Part shown: piece by piece, positions 17,798 through 26,770 of the stretch
Numbering within the stretch: the first letter of the stretch is position 1
Layout: each line of letters begins with the position of its first letter
Assembly: GCA_900315075.1 (NCBI GenBank)
Contig: OMXV01000014.1
Coordinates: 1 to 64,000, forward strand
DNA length: 64,000 nt
Source: an uncultured Prevotellaceae bacterium
Lineage (GTDB): Bacteria > Bacteroidota > Bacteroidia > Bacteroidales > Bacteroidaceae
Reading direction: 5' to 3'
Program-made: the position numbers and the translations under genes
Notes under the pieces: model-generated
What the model was told of the DNA's origin: nothing
Database searches by the model: none
Seen by the model: the letters and a program-made list of their open reading frames with translations, nothing else

Positions 17798-17890
17798 GTG
17801 AGAGGAAACTCAGAGGTAAGAGGTGAGAGGTAAGAGGTGAGAGGTGAGAGGTAAGAGGTGAGAGATTACCTCTGCTGCTCTCACCTCTTT
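17798..17890. repeat. GAGGTRA heptamer array after the stop codon
   Basis: C-poor array of GAGGTAA/GAGGTGA units on the gene's sense strand, ending GAGATTACC, followed by the complementary CTCACCTC. It carries TAA/TGA in all frames. Confidence 0.8.
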
Positions 17891-17898
17891 TCTTTTTC

Positions 17899-18005
17899 AT
17901 CCCACCACATCCCAATTCATCCCACCACATCCCAATCCGTCCCACCACATCCCAATTCATCCCACCCCATCCCAATCCATCCCACCCCATCCCAATCCAC
18001 CCCGC
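17899..18005. repeat. 10-bp array (CCCAATYCAT/CCCACCACAT)
   Basis: Ten units alternating CCCAATYCAT and CCCACCMCAT, almost G-free on the plus strand. Together with the array before it and the promoter after it, it fills the 418-base gap between the two genes. Confidence 0.85.
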
Positions 18006-18062
18006 CCCAACTGTTAACAAATGTTTACTTTAAATATTTTTAAATAACAAAACACTGAAACA

Positions 18063-18095
18063 TTTGATTTATATCAAGAAAAAACACTATATTTG
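18063..18095 (+). promoter_or_regulatory. Promoter of the 1150-residue secreted protein gene
   Basis: TTTG at 18063-18066 and TATATTTG at 18088-18095, spacer 21 bases. It implies a leader of ~110 bases containing a stem-loop (AGGGAGCC...GGCTTCCCT, 18122-18144). Confidence 0.6.
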
Positions 18096-18212
18096 CAGTC
18101 GAATACTAACTAAAATCACACAGGGAGCCCAAAAGGCTTCCCTATAGGCTATTTTAAGAACTTACCAACACTAATTGCCGAAACTTTTTTTTACTAATTA
18201 ATTTAATATTTT

Positions 18213-21200
18213 ATGAAACATTTTCGACTATTAACCTTGGCATTCTGTGCCCTGTTCGGGCTCAGTGCTTATGCACAGGAGGACATCACAAACACTTACC
18301 TCCGAAATGCCGACCTGTCCACAGTTGATTATGGCTGGGATTATTACTCAGACTCATTCAAGTACACGGACTGGAAAATTGACGGCGACGTGCCGGTAGT
18401 GGAATTCTACTCAGGATGGGGTTCTCGAGAACACGACAACTTCAAGTTCTCGCAGACCATCTCACTGCCTGCTGGTGACTACCACCTTGAAGTAAACGCA
18501 TTCTTCCGCAATGGAGACCCAGGCGACGGTACCAACCCCGACAAGGCTTGGATCTTTGCAGGTGACAAAAAGCAGAATGTGATTGGATTGAGTTCTGCCG
18601 GTGTAGCAGCCTACACAGGTTCCAACGACCTTTACAAGGCTGCCAACGCTTTCTCATTAGGCAATTTCAAAAATGGATTCGACTTCTCACTCTCAGAGCA
18701 AACAACCATCGAAATTGGTTTCCAAGGCTGCTTCGACGGTATCCGTCAATGGTGCATCCTCGGTCCAGTGAAACTCTTCAAGTACAGTTTGGAAGACTAC
18801 CTGGTTGACTACCGTGAGAAAGTTAGTTACGCACAGAGTCTCTACGAACAGCCAATGAACAAAGACGTGCTCGCTGCTCTGAAAGCTGCCATTATCGACG
18901 AGCGCAACTTCCGTCTCGGAAGCGAAGTATCAGCAGCCATCTCTGCACTGAATGAGAAAATCATCGCTGCCGAGCAGAGCATCCAGAACTATAAAGATGC
19001 CTTGGCCGTCATCAACGCTGCTTCCACACTGACATCCACAGGCCAGGCCGACTATGCCGCCAGCGAGATTGTACAGCAAATCAAGGCTGAATACGACGCT
19101 CGCACACTCGTATCTCTTACCGATGAGCAGAAAGCCGCCGCTAAGGAGGCTCTCGCTGCCGCTGTGAAGAAACAGACAGAGGATGGCGCAGACTACACAC
19201 CAGCTGCTCCAACCACTTGGGTAGGAGAATCGGGTAGCTATCAGGGAAGATCTGAACGCTACAACGACGGTGGCTCACTCAAATACACCGGCGACGTAAT
19301 GACACAGACCATCGAAGGTGTACCAGCAGGTACATACAAGGTGGTGCTCGATGCTGCAGCATCCTTCACCGATGGACGTGGCTTCACCGCTAAGACTGGC
19401 GATGACCTCGCAGTGGTCTTTGCTAACGCACAAACCACCAACCTGCCCGTTGTCAACCGTACAGGTATCAACAGCGTTGAGGAATACGGACCAATCGAGG
19501 TTATCGGTAAGGTAGGCGCTGACGGCGTGCTGAAGTATGGTATTCAGAAGATCGACGAAGAGGGTGGTAACTGGTTCGTTGTTGGCCTCGTATCCATTAC
19601 CAAGGTGGAATACGTGCCCGTGACAGCTATCGAGGCTGCCGACATTACCATAGAGGTGGCTGAATCCACACCAATCGAAGCCACTGTTACACCAGAGAAC
19701 GCTACGCTCAGTCAACTGACTTACAGTTCAGACAACGAGGAAATTGCAACCGTTGACAAGAATGGTGTTGTCACAGGTGTTGCTACCGGTATTGCCAACA
19801 TTACCATCAAGGCCGACGAAATTGCCAAGGTCATCCTGGTAACCGTCACAGGTCCTGCCGTTGCTCCTGAGAGCATCACACTGGATCCAACCGAGATTGA
19901 GTTCAATCTGGGCGACGAAAACCTTACCGCCACTATCGCTGCTGTTATCTCACCTGCAGAGGCAAGCCAGGAAGTCACATTCGCATCCAGCGACCCAGCA
20001 GTGGCTACCGTCTCTGAGACTGGTGTCGTCAGCGCTGTCAACGTAGGCGAGGCTATTATCACTGTCACCAGCAAGGCCGACGAGACCGTGCAGGCTACCG
20101 CCAAGGTGACTGTCAAGGCTTCTGATTTCAACTCCTTCATCGCCACTGAGATTGAGGACGGTGTGGACTACTGGATTGTCAATGCCGCTACTGGCAAGTT
20201 CCTCGGTGGTGCCAACTCATGGGGAACACGTGCATCGCTCATCAAGCACGGTATCCCATTCAAGGCTGTGGCCGTGGCTGACAAGGAGAACACCTTCTTC
20301 CTCGATTCTTACACCAGCAACGGTGGTGAGAGCCACTACCTCGCAGGTGAGTATATCGACGGTGGTGCTACAGAGATTACATTGGTTCCACATGTCAACA
20401 CATTCGAGATTACTGATGGTGATGATGTCATCGAAATGGAGAACACTTCATTCAACATCAAGATTGGCGACAACATGCTCGTTGCTAAGACCGCCAACAC
20501 CGAGGTGGACGTGAAGGCTGCCGACGAAAACGACGTCTTCGCACAGTGGTACTTCATCTCGAAGGAAGACCAACTGCTGAACCTCATGATGGCAGAGGAG
20601 GGGAATCCTGTCGATGCTACCTTCTTCATCAAGGACTTCAACTTCAGCCGCAACAATACTCAGTACAGTTCATGGAAATGGAACTTTGCTGATCCAGCCA
20701 ATACGAACCACAAAAATGCCGGTGATAACTCCAACCTATGCGTAGAGTCATACCACGCAGCGTTCAACTTGTCACAGCCACTCGTGCTGCCCAACGGTAC
20801 CTATCGTATGAAAGCACAGGGATTCTACCGCATGGATTCCGAATCTGAGAGTTACCCAGTATTCTTTGCCGATGACGAGGAAATGGCATTCCCATTGAGA
20901 ACTGGCAGCGAGAACAGCATGAATGAAGCATCTCTGGCCTTCTCCAATGGCTTGTACTCAAGCGATCCTATCACAGTGACTGTGAAAGACTATATGCTGA
21001 ATATTGGTGCCAAGTGCGACAACACCAACTTCTGGTGTATCTGGGATAACTTCGAACTGGAGTGCCTCGGTCTTGACGAAGACCAGGAGAATGTCAACGT
21101 GGAAATCGGCGATGCTGGCTATGCTACATTGTATTATAGCTACCTCAACCTGAAAGCTCCCGCTAACGTACAGGTATTCGCTGCTCAGTACGCTAACGAC

Positions 21201-21665
21201 AAACAAATCGCTCTCGTTCCAATCGAAAGCGGTATCATCCCAGCTGGTACAGGTGTCATCATCAAGGGTAAGAAGGGAAGCTATAAGTTCGAACTCGTCG
21301 ACGAAGAAGATGTTGATAGCGAGCCTATTACCGAACTCCTCGGAACTGACAGGGAAACCTACATCACTGAAGAGAACTACAAGTTCTACATGCTCTCAAC
21401 CAAGGGAGGCGACCCAGCAACTATCGGATTCTATTATCAGAATGAGGACGGCACAAGCATCAACAATGCTGCTCACAAGTGCTACCTCAAGATTGCTGCT
21501 GCCAACGCTCCTATTTCGTTCACATTCATCGACCCAACTGGCATCAACGAGGTTACTACAACTCTCGACAACAACGAGGTTTATACCATCTCAGGTGTAC
21601 GCGTGAACAACGCACAGCAGAAGGGTATTTACATCATCAACGGTAAGAAGGTGGTTGTGAAATAA
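18213..21665 (+). CDS. Large secreted protein: carbohydrate-binding-like domains, two Big_2 domains, T9SS-type tail
   Basis: 1150 residues with a signal peptide (ending GLSAYAQ). An N-terminal jelly-roll-like domain (SQTISLPAGDYHLEVNAFFRNG, ~30-190) is followed by helices (~200-300) and a second beta domain with GVPAGTYKVVLDA. Two bacterial Ig-like Big_2 repeats follow (VTGVATGIANITIKA and VSAVNVGEAIITVTS, ~470-640). Near 820-970 another jelly roll (LPNGTYRMKAQGFYRMD) resembles the first. The end (ISGVRVNNAQQKGIYIINGKKVVVK region) is the tail shared by four proteins here and typical of T9SS cargo. Likely surface-exposed or secreted and binding glycans or glycoproteins; target unknown. Confidence 0.85.
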   Translation: MKHFRLLTLAFCALFGLSAYAQEDITNTYLRNADLSTVDYGWDYYSDSFKYTDWKIDGDVPVVEFYSGWGSREHDNFKFSQTISLPAGDYHLEVNAFFRNGDPGDGTNPDKAWIFAGDKKQNVIGLSSAGVAAYTGSNDLYKAANAFSLGNFKNGFDFSLSEQTTIEIGFQGCFDGIRQWCILGPVKLFKYSLEDYLVDYREKVSYAQSLYEQPMNKDVLAALKAAIIDERNFRLGSEVSAAISALNEKIIAAEQSIQNYKDALAVINAASTLTSTGQADYAASEIVQQIKAEYDARTLVSLTDEQKAAAKEALAAAVKKQTEDGADYTPAAPTTWVGESGSYQGRSERYNDGGSLKYTGDVMTQTIEGVPAGTYKVVLDAAASFTDGRGFTAKTGDDLAVVFANAQTTNLPVVNRTGINSVEEYGPIEVIGKVGADGVLKYGIQKIDEEGGNWFVVGLVSITKVEYVPVTAIEAADITIEVAESTPIEATVTPENATLSQLTYSSDNEEIATVDKNGVVTGVATGIANITIKADEIAKVILVTVTGPAVAPESITLDPTEIEFNLGDENLTATIAAVISPAEASQEVTFASSDPAVATVSETGVVSAVNVGEAIITVTSKADETVQATAKVTVKASDFNSFIATEIEDGVDYWIVNAATGKFLGGANSWGTRASLIKHGIPFKAVAVADKENTFFLDSYTSNGGESHYLAGEYIDGGATEITLVPHVNTFEITDGDDVIEMENTSFNIKIGDNMLVAKTANTEVDVKAADENDVFAQWYFISKEDQLLNLMMAEEGNPVDATFFIKDFNFSRNNTQYSSWKWNFADPANTNHKNAGDNSNLCVESYHAAFNLSQPLVLPNGTYRMKAQGFYRMDSESESYPVFFADDEEMAFPLRTGSENSMNEASLAFSNGLYSSDPITVTVKDYMLNIGAKCDNTNFWCIWDNFELECLGLDEDQENVNVEIGDAGYATLYYSYLNLKAPANVQVFAAQYANDKQIALVPIESGIIPAGTGVIIKGKKGSYKFELVDEEDVDSEPITELLGTDRETYITEENYKFYMLSTKGGDPATIGFYYQNEDGTSINNAAHKCYLKIAAANAPISFTFIDPTGINEVTTTLDNNEVYTISGVRVNNAQQKGIYIINGKKVVVK

Positions 21666-21709
21666 TCGAAAGACTCCATATAGGATCAATCATCCTATAG
21701 ATTCATAGT

Positions 21710-21747
21710 AATCCCCCGCGCTCCAATGAACGCGGGGGATTATTTTA
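21710..21747 (+). terminator. Rho-independent terminator
   Basis: AATCCCCCGCG and CGCGGGGGATT form an 11-bp GC-rich stem with a 10-base loop, followed by ATTTT, 45 bases after the stop codon. Confidence 0.85.
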
Positions 21748-21769
21748 CTGAAGTTTCGAAAGTCCTCAA

Positions 21770-22872
21770 CTTCTAGGTTATGAGGTCTTTAGGTTATGAG
21801 GTTATGAGGTGAGATTTGCGACCTCAAAACCAAACGAAACTGGAGCTTGCGACTGCTTGCTGATGAGTTATGCGAATAAAGTTGAGTTATTTTAATTGAG
21901 ATGTCTCCTCCTCTTACTCCTCACCTCCGTAGATTTTTTATTTTTGAACATGAATTGCTCTACGGAGTGAAGGAGTATAGGGAGGATGTCTTCTCTAAGA
22001 CCGTAGGTCTCCTCCTCATACTCCCCACCTCTGTAGAATTTTTGTTTTTGTACATGAATTTGCCAGGAATTGACCGTGAATTTTCAGGAATTAGAGACGA
22101 TGCTTTCGCATCGGGATTGAATCAATATTTAGGTCACGAATTTGAGAATTGCTCTACGGAGTAAAGGAGTATAGGGAGGATGTCTTCTCTAAGACCGTAG
22201 GTCTCCTCCTTCTACTCCTCAACTCCGTAGAATTTATATTTCTGAACATGAATTGCCAAGAATTGACCGTGAATTTTCAGGAATTAGAGACGATGCTATT
22301 CGCATCGGGATTGAATCAATATTTAGGTCACGAATTAAAGAATTTGAGAATTGCTCTACGGAGTAAAGGAGTATAGGGAGGATGCTTTCTCTTGACGTTG
22401 ACAATCAACGTAGGGACATACCCCGTGTATGTCCGCTATTGTTTTCTACAGAGGTCACGAATTTGAGAATTAGAGAATTATTGTAATGTGAATTTCAGGG
22501 AATTTGAGACGATGCTATTCGCATCGAATCCCAAATGCAACAAATCGCTGCTCTGGCGGCCTGAATTTGAGAATTTGAGAATTATTATAATGTGAATTTC
22601 AGGGAATTTAAGACGATGCTATTCGCATCGAATCCCAAATGCAACAAATCGCTGCTCTGGCGGCCTGTAAGGCCAATGAGCAATCAGCCCAGGGCAACGC
22701 CCTGGGTTTATAGTTTAAAAGGGAAAAACTCGCCCTAAAGGGGCAAAAGCTTTATGAATACGATGACTCTTTTGCCCTAATACGGACATACACGGGGTAT
22801 GTCCCTACAGAGGCAACTCATTGCATTTGTCTGAACTCCTGCAACTCCTGAACTCCTGCAACTCCTGTAATA
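21770..22872. repeat. Gene-free island of tandem and dispersed repeats
   Basis: About 1.1 kb without a credible gene. It starts with 8-bp GGTTATGA units. Three copies of a ~195-200 bp unit begin at 21952, 22146 and 22348 (GAATTGCTCTACGGAGT...), each with a GATGC-GCATC hairpin. Then two ~85-bp direct repeats (22479-22563, 22583-22667) carry CGATGC-TATTC-GCATCG. An inverted pair, TAGGGACATACCCCGTGTAT (from ~22412) and its complement (to ~22807), brackets a REP-like GCCCAGGG-CAACG-CCCTGGG hairpin (~22688). A CTCCTGAA/CTCCTGCAA array ends the block. Reading frames inside only re-translate the repeats. Confidence 0.8.
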
Positions 22873-22874
22873 AG

Positions 22875-22913
22875 CACAGGGGCACAGAGTTTATAAATCT
22901 CTGTGCCCCTGTG
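22875..22913 (-). terminator. Terminator hairpin of the outer-membrane protein gene
   Basis: CACAGGGGCACAGAG and its complement CTCTGTGCCCCTGTG form a 15-bp stem with a 9-base loop, 28 bases beyond the stop codon at 22941. Confidence 0.75.
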
Positions 22914-22940
22914 TATAAAGTTTAGAATTTAGTATCTAAA

Positions 22941-23525
22941 TTAGAAGAGGGTGAACTTGTAGCCCAGTGTCAGTTGGAAAGTGAGGTTCTTGCTGTCGAG
23001 ATCGAACTTGTCCTCGTCGAAAATCTTGGAAAGACCAAAGTTGTAACGAGCATCAAGAACAAAACGATGGAACTCGTAAGACAAGCCCACTGGGAGGGAG
23101 ATGTCGAAGCTCTTCACTGCTTCATCCGTATTTACATTTACATTTTTACTATTACCCGACAATTTTGCAGAGAGGTTGACACCTGGCTGGATACCAGCCT
23201 TCAAAGCCAGACCTTTCAACACATAGAAGTTTGCTGTGACAGGAATGTTAAGATAGTCGATTTTCCATGTAACATCCAAAGGCTCAATCTCAGCACCCTG
23301 CTGTGAATAGAGCACACCACCAGCCAGACTGAACTTATCGGTCACGAAATACTCAAATTCTGGACCTACAACCAGTCCAACACGTGCTTTAGTGTCATCG
23401 GTGTTGTTGAAGTCAGCTGCACTGAAACCGATACGGGGCTGGACAGTGAGTGAACCTGCTGAATGCTGTGCAAAAACACTGGTTGATGCCAGCATGATTA
23501 CTGCTGCTAGAAGAAATTTTTTCAT
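22941..23525 (-). CDS. Outer-membrane beta-barrel protein (PorT/OmpX-like)
   Basis: 194 residues with a signal peptide (MKKFLLAAVIMLASTSVFAQ). Alternating hydrophobic strands (LTVQPRIGFSAADF, RVGLVVGPEFEYFV, FSLAGGVLYSQQGAE, LALKAGIQPGVNLSAKL, FVLDARYNFGLSK) and a final aromatic FQLTLGYKFTLF strand are typical of the small outer-membrane beta-barrel family abundant in Bacteroidales. The role is probably structural or in transport; a specific function cannot be assigned. It has its own promoter and terminator. Confidence 0.85.
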   Translation of the reverse strand: MKKFLLAAVIMLASTSVFAQHSAGSLTVQPRIGFSAADFNNTDDTKARVGLVVGPEFEYFVTDKFSLAGGVLYSQQGAEIEPLDVTWKIDYLNIPVTANFYVLKGLALKAGIQPGVNLSAKLSGNSKNVNVNTDEAVKSFDISLPVGLSYEFHRFVLDARYNFGLSKIFDEDKFDLDSKNLTFQLTLGYKFTLF

Positions 23526-23626
23526 AATTCTAATTGTGTGTTTAGTTTATAAAAAATGAATTAAAGTAAGCTATCAACATTATCTGAATTATCATCCAAT
23601 TTTGACAATCTACTTATTTCAGCCTG

Positions 23627-23657
23627 CAAAAGTATAAAAAATATGAAATAAACCAAA
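23627..23657 (-). promoter_or_regulatory. Promoter of the outer-membrane protein gene
   Basis: On the minus strand TTTG (23654-23657) and TACTTTTG (23627-23634) are 19 bases apart, giving a leader of about 95 bases. Confidence 0.65.
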
Positions 23658-23745
23658 AAAAAGCGAAAAAAACGTTCAAAAATGCTACATGGAAATGAAA
23701 AAAGTCTTCCACTTCGACTGAGAAACAAGAAACATAATAGTCTTC

Positions 23746-23817
23746 TGATTATGCTAATTATCCTTAAATGTCGTTAAATCAAGGTTTTGCAACGATTTCA
23801 TTTACTCTTAGTCCGCC
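23746..23817. repeat. 72-bp direct repeat, left copy
   Basis: TGATTATGCTAATTATCCTT ... CTCTTAGTCCGCC. It matches 26424-26495 at about 67 of 72 positions in the same orientation. The pair brackets the DGR-like target gene, its accessory fragment and the small secreted protein. The rest of 23658-24049 is AT-rich and I see no gene in it. Confidence 0.7.
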
Positions 23818-24049
23818 ATTTTCCCGCCCTATGTGAAAAGTGAAGCGATTTCAATGGAGATAAAAGATTACAATATTTACTTTGTTTTACTTGATAGAGA
23901 AAGTAAGAAAATGGCATTGACTAGGTTTTATCATCTTTCACGTCAATAGCCATTTGAGGTGATGGATAACAAAAGGGAAAATGAGGATTTTAACATTTGA
24001 AGATGATATACCATCTGAATAAACACATTAAAGGTGGGACAATGCCCAC

Positions 24050-24292
24050 CTATAGAAATATGCACGATATAAGGATGCTTGCTTCGGAAAGCCTAATATA
24101 GACCAAGGGCAACTTTACCCCTTTGAACAAGCGCATGTTCACCTTGAACTCATGCAAGTAACGGCACGACAGATAGGCGCTCCACTCGTATGCGCGGTAA
24201 AAGGAGCCCTCGCGATGAAGGTGGATCACCCCACGCTCTCCACCCTGAACCATCAGGGACTCCTGATCAATCAGCTCTCTTGTCAATGACAT
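24050..24292 (-). pseudogene. Truncated/frameshifted gene downstream of the DGR-like target
   Basis: 80 codons remain. The first ~65 residues are well formed (LMVQGGERGVIHLHREGSFY, RAYEWSAYL). After LVYI the frame becomes implausible (RLSEASILISCIFL); removing one base near 24094 restores GFPKQASLYRAY, suggesting a frameshift, after which the sequence stops early. I cannot name the family with certainty. It follows the variable-region-like end of the FISUMP gene and the GC-rich hairpin, the position where DGR accessory genes sit. No reverse transcriptase is nearby. Confidence 0.5.
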
Positions 24293-24341
24293 GGTTGAGA
24301 TGGTTTTGGTTCGTTTGTCACCCTTTTATTCACAAGGGCCG

Positions 24342-24382
24342 CAGTGGGGCTCCATGCAGGCCTTGGGAGGCCTGCGCCCCAC
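24342..24382. other. GC-rich hairpin 3' of the DGR-like variable region
   Basis: GTGGGGC and GCCCCAC outer arms enclose GCAGGCC-TTGGGA-GGCCTGC, giving a long stem about 70 bases after the FISUMP stop codon. In the Bordetella phage DGR, a hairpin shortly after the variable region is needed for retrohoming. It could alternatively be a simple terminator, but no T-run follows on the minus strand. Confidence 0.55.
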
Positions 24383-24453
24383 CGCCTGCCCTTGCTAAAA
24401 AAGGGTTTGGGTTGCGTCTTCAAATTGCGTCTTCCACGTTGGGAAAGGATGCA

Positions 24454-25581
24454 TTAATTTCTGACCACCGGGCGGACACTTCGACCGTCGTAGCGGTAGT
24501 CGCTGTCCGTGCGCGTACCACTCGAATAGAAGTACAGGTAGTAGGCGTAGCCCGTGTACGACGGGCCCTGCGTGGACGACCAGTAGTCGCCGCGCGAACC
24601 GGCATAGTTGAGGTCGGAGTAGCTGCGGTCGCCCGCTGCCGGCAAGAACATGCTGCCGCCATTGGCTTTACTTGTGAACTTGCCACCTTTTACACCGTTC
24701 ACTGTCGTCCATTCGTATGTGCAGTTGTTTCTCAACTCGTCCTGCTGCTCTTTTGACGGCATCACCCAGGAGCCACCCCATTTCACATGCGCAACATCGT
24801 ACTGAGTGCCGGCGATGTCGGAACCAAGATTATGACAAGTACTTGACGACCCGTCACAATGGGTGTAGGTGCTCCAACTATATGTGCTCTTTGTGTTGGT
24901 TTCGCCCCAGGCGTAATAGTCACCGTATGCCTCCGGCTTGTCAGCTCCTACGTTGCAGCAAGCCCATAGGGTGCCAGAAGGCAGACCGAGGTCGATCATG
25001 TGTGGGTGATGGTCATCTGGACATGACAAGTAGGTTTGCTGGCTATCTTCGTCATCCACTTTTGTGTAAGTTTGTATTTCGTAATCCCCATCTCCAAAGT
25101 CATCCTTTATTTTCAGGGTAGTGTTATCTAACAGAAGGATATAATAAATTATATCGTGACTCCAATTATTTGATGTCATTACTAAGTTGTTGCCAGCATC
25201 CACGCTGAAGGTCCCATCGAATCTTTGTTCTTCATATTTACCATCTTCTATTCCCCAATGAAGGAATGTGCCACCTTTGTAAAATTGATAATAATGTACA
25301 AAATGAACTGGTGGTTTGGAATAATCAAATGGTCCATTGTATGGATCTGTCTCATGGCCTTCTTCCCAAGTCAGTTTCCAAGTTCCGTATAACAGTTCGA
25401 TATTTACATTCGTATTACCCCCATCTGTCCGTTCACGGAAATAGGTACGGATGATGTCCTCCGTGTTGATGACAGCGGAAGAACCGTCAGTCTTTTCTAT
25501 GACCATCTCGTATTTCTTCTGAGCGAAGGCTATCATGTTTGCGAATGTCATGATGGCCAGGAGTAAATTAAGTCTTTTCAT
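24454..25581 (-). CDS. Secreted lipocalin-like/FISUMP protein with DGR-type variable C-terminus
   Basis: 375 residues with a signal peptide (MKRLNLLLAIMTFANMIAFAQ). A lipocalin-like domain (~60-160: LYGTWKLTWEEGHE, FDGTFSVDAGNNLVMTSNNW) precedes a Fib_succ_major (FISUMP) domain (~190-375: MIDLGLPSGTLWACCNVGA, YYAWGETNTK, WGGSWVMPSKEQQDEL, KGGKFTSKANGGSMFLPAAG). The C-terminal ~55 residues (GDYWSSTQG..., YDGRSVRPVVRN) match the C-type-lectin-fold variable end of DGR targets. Their codons are dominated by NNC (TAC, GAC, CGC, AGC, ACG), and GC content jumps there compared with the rest of the gene. Probably a surface ligand-binding protein. Confidence 0.8.
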   Translation of the reverse strand: MKRLNLLLAIMTFANMIAFAQKKYEMVIEKTDGSSAVINTEDIIRTYFRERTDGGNTNVNIELLYGTWKLTWEEGHETDPYNGPFDYSKPPVHFVHYYQFYKGGTFLHWGIEDGKYEEQRFDGTFSVDAGNNLVMTSNNWSHDIIYYILLLDNTTLKIKDDFGDGDYEIQTYTKVDDEDSQQTYLSCPDDHHPHMIDLGLPSGTLWACCNVGADKPEAYGDYYAWGETNTKSTYSWSTYTHCDGSSSTCHNLGSDIAGTQYDVAHVKWGGSWVMPSKEQQDELRNNCTYEWTTVNGVKGGKFTSKANGGSMFLPAAGDRSYSDLNYAGSRGDYWSSTQGPSYTGYAYYLYFYSSGTRTDSDYRYDGRSVRPVVRN

Positions 25582-25589
25582 ATCTGGAA

Positions 25590-26045
25590 TTATTTAGTTG
25601 TTACTTTAATGGTGTTGTTAGATGCTTTTATTATGTATGTGCCTTTGGGGAAGGAGTCGATATTGAAGTCTATCGTGCCATCGTCATGGGCCTTTTGTGT
25701 GCTTTTGGTTTTGCCGTCTGGTGTGTACACATATGCCGTTGTTCCTCTTGGGATGCCCGTGAAAATGACATGTCCTTTAGTTATTATTGGCTTGATGACC
25801 TGTTCATCGATTCGGTCAGGGTTGTCCACCCTATAGTTATCGACATCATCAATAGGTATGGAGATGTTTATGAATTCGTTTTCTATCTTCATATTCTCCC
25901 CGACAAAAGTGATGATGGGGTTGGTTGACAGAGCCAGCACCGTCTCATTGCCGGACTTCTGTTTGATAACCAGTTTTGCGTCATAGTTCGCATGGGCGAG
26001 GATGGCGAATACCATCAGAATGACAGAGGTTAATAGTTTTTTCAT
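25590..26045 (-). CDS. Small secreted protein, unknown function
   Basis: 151 residues with a signal peptide (MKKLLTSVILMVFAILAHA). The N-terminal part (DAKLVIKQKSGNETVLALST) resembles the opening of the neighbouring FISUMP protein (YEMVIEKTDGSSAVINT), so both may share a small beta domain. The C-terminus (FPKGTYIIKASNNTIKVTTK) resembles a T9SS-type sorting tail. It ends 8 bases before the FISUMP start on the same strand, so the two form an operon. Confidence 0.75.
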   Translation of the reverse strand: MKKLLTSVILMVFAILAHANYDAKLVIKQKSGNETVLALSTNPIITFVGENMKIENEFINISIPIDDVDNYRVDNPDRIDEQVIKPIITKGHVIFTGIPRGTTAYVYTPDGKTKSTQKAHDDGTIDFNIDSFPKGTYIIKASNNTIKVTTK

Positions 26046-26102
26046 TGTTCTATGGTTTTGAGTTTGCTCTATTATTATGATTAAGGCTCTTCAATTATGG
26101 TG

Positions 26103-26110
26103 CAAATATA
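26103..26110 (-). promoter_or_regulatory. -7 element of the secreted-protein/FISUMP operon
   Basis: TATATTTG on the minus strand followed by CACC, about 58 bases upstream of the start at 26045. No clear -33 box. Confidence 0.5.
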
Positions 26111-26366
26111 TAAAAAAATAGGAATGGGACTGTTGAGAAAGGTAAAACTTTGACTATTTGTGTAAAATTTATACCGTCTTTGTTCAAATCGCTTCTTTGC
26201 GACATTTGTGCATTGCTAGTGAACGCCACGAGTGTCAATGCAGGTATTATAAATTATTGTAATGATATTAAGAATGCAAAAATACACTTTGTGATTGAGA
26301 AATCCAACTAATAAGATATGAATTTTGCCAGTTGGTGGGAAAATGGCGAAACATTAGGGAAAGAGA

Positions 26367-26406
26367 AAAGGCGGAAACCCTGAATTTATCGGGGTTTCCG
26401 CCTTTC
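26367..26406. terminator. Strong bidirectional hairpin
   Basis: AAAGGCGGAAACCC and GGGTTTCCGCCTTT arms with a short loop flanked by A and T runs. It lies between the secreted-protein operon and the right copy of the 72-bp repeat. Confidence 0.7.
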
Positions 26407-26423
26407 ATAGCATAATCGGGGTA

Positions 26424-26495
26424 TGATTATGCTAATTATTCTTAAATGTCGTTAAATCAAGGATTTGCAGCAAATTCATTTACTCTTAGTCCGCC
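26424..26495. repeat. 72-bp direct repeat, right copy
   Basis: Second copy of the 23746-23817 sequence. It ends 11 bases before the stop codon of the pseudogene at 26506. Confidence 0.7.
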
Positions 26496-26505
26496 TGCCC
26501 TGTTT

Positions 26506-26770
26506 TCACTTTTTGCTGACTTCGATTTTTATACTGCCGTCTTTTATTCCACGTATGAGCCGAATATGCTGTTGCTCACGTTCATCTGTCATTAACTCAA
26601 ATGGATGTCCGTCAACTTCGACTTCTGGGAAGTACTTGCCCTCGACATCGTTTTTCAGATAGACACCATTGTCTGGTTCTTCTGCTATGTAAAAGATGCG
26701 GAGTGAAGGATGAGTTCTTGCTTCTCACCCTCGATGACATAATTGGCTGTGCATATGTTTGCCATAATCT
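26506..26770 (-). pseudogene. Remnant of a gene of unknown family, frameshifted
   Basis: On the minus strand a coherent frame reads ...NYVIEGEKQELIL, then must shift to continue as FYIAEEPDNGVYLKND, VEGKYFPEVEVDGHPFELM and IRLIRGIKDGSIKIEVSKK before a TGA at 26506. Both parts look like protein-coding sequence but no single open frame joins them, and no good start is visible. The rest of 26046-27275 contains this remnant, the repeat and terminator above, and copies of CTACGGAGG/CTCCGTAGAA and ACTCAACTTTCGCAAG repeats shared with the 22 kb island. Confidence 0.45.

Noticed and set aside
21901-22376. Two overlapping frames encoding MLYGVKEYREDVFSKTVGLLL-like proteins
   Set aside because: They are the same frame read through successive copies of the ~200-bp repeat unit; no promoter, no domain, and the repeat is clearly non-coding elsewhere.
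23746-26495. Insertion sequence bounded by the 72-bp repeats
   Set aside because: No transposase between them and the repeats are direct, not inverted; kept only as a possible cassette boundary.
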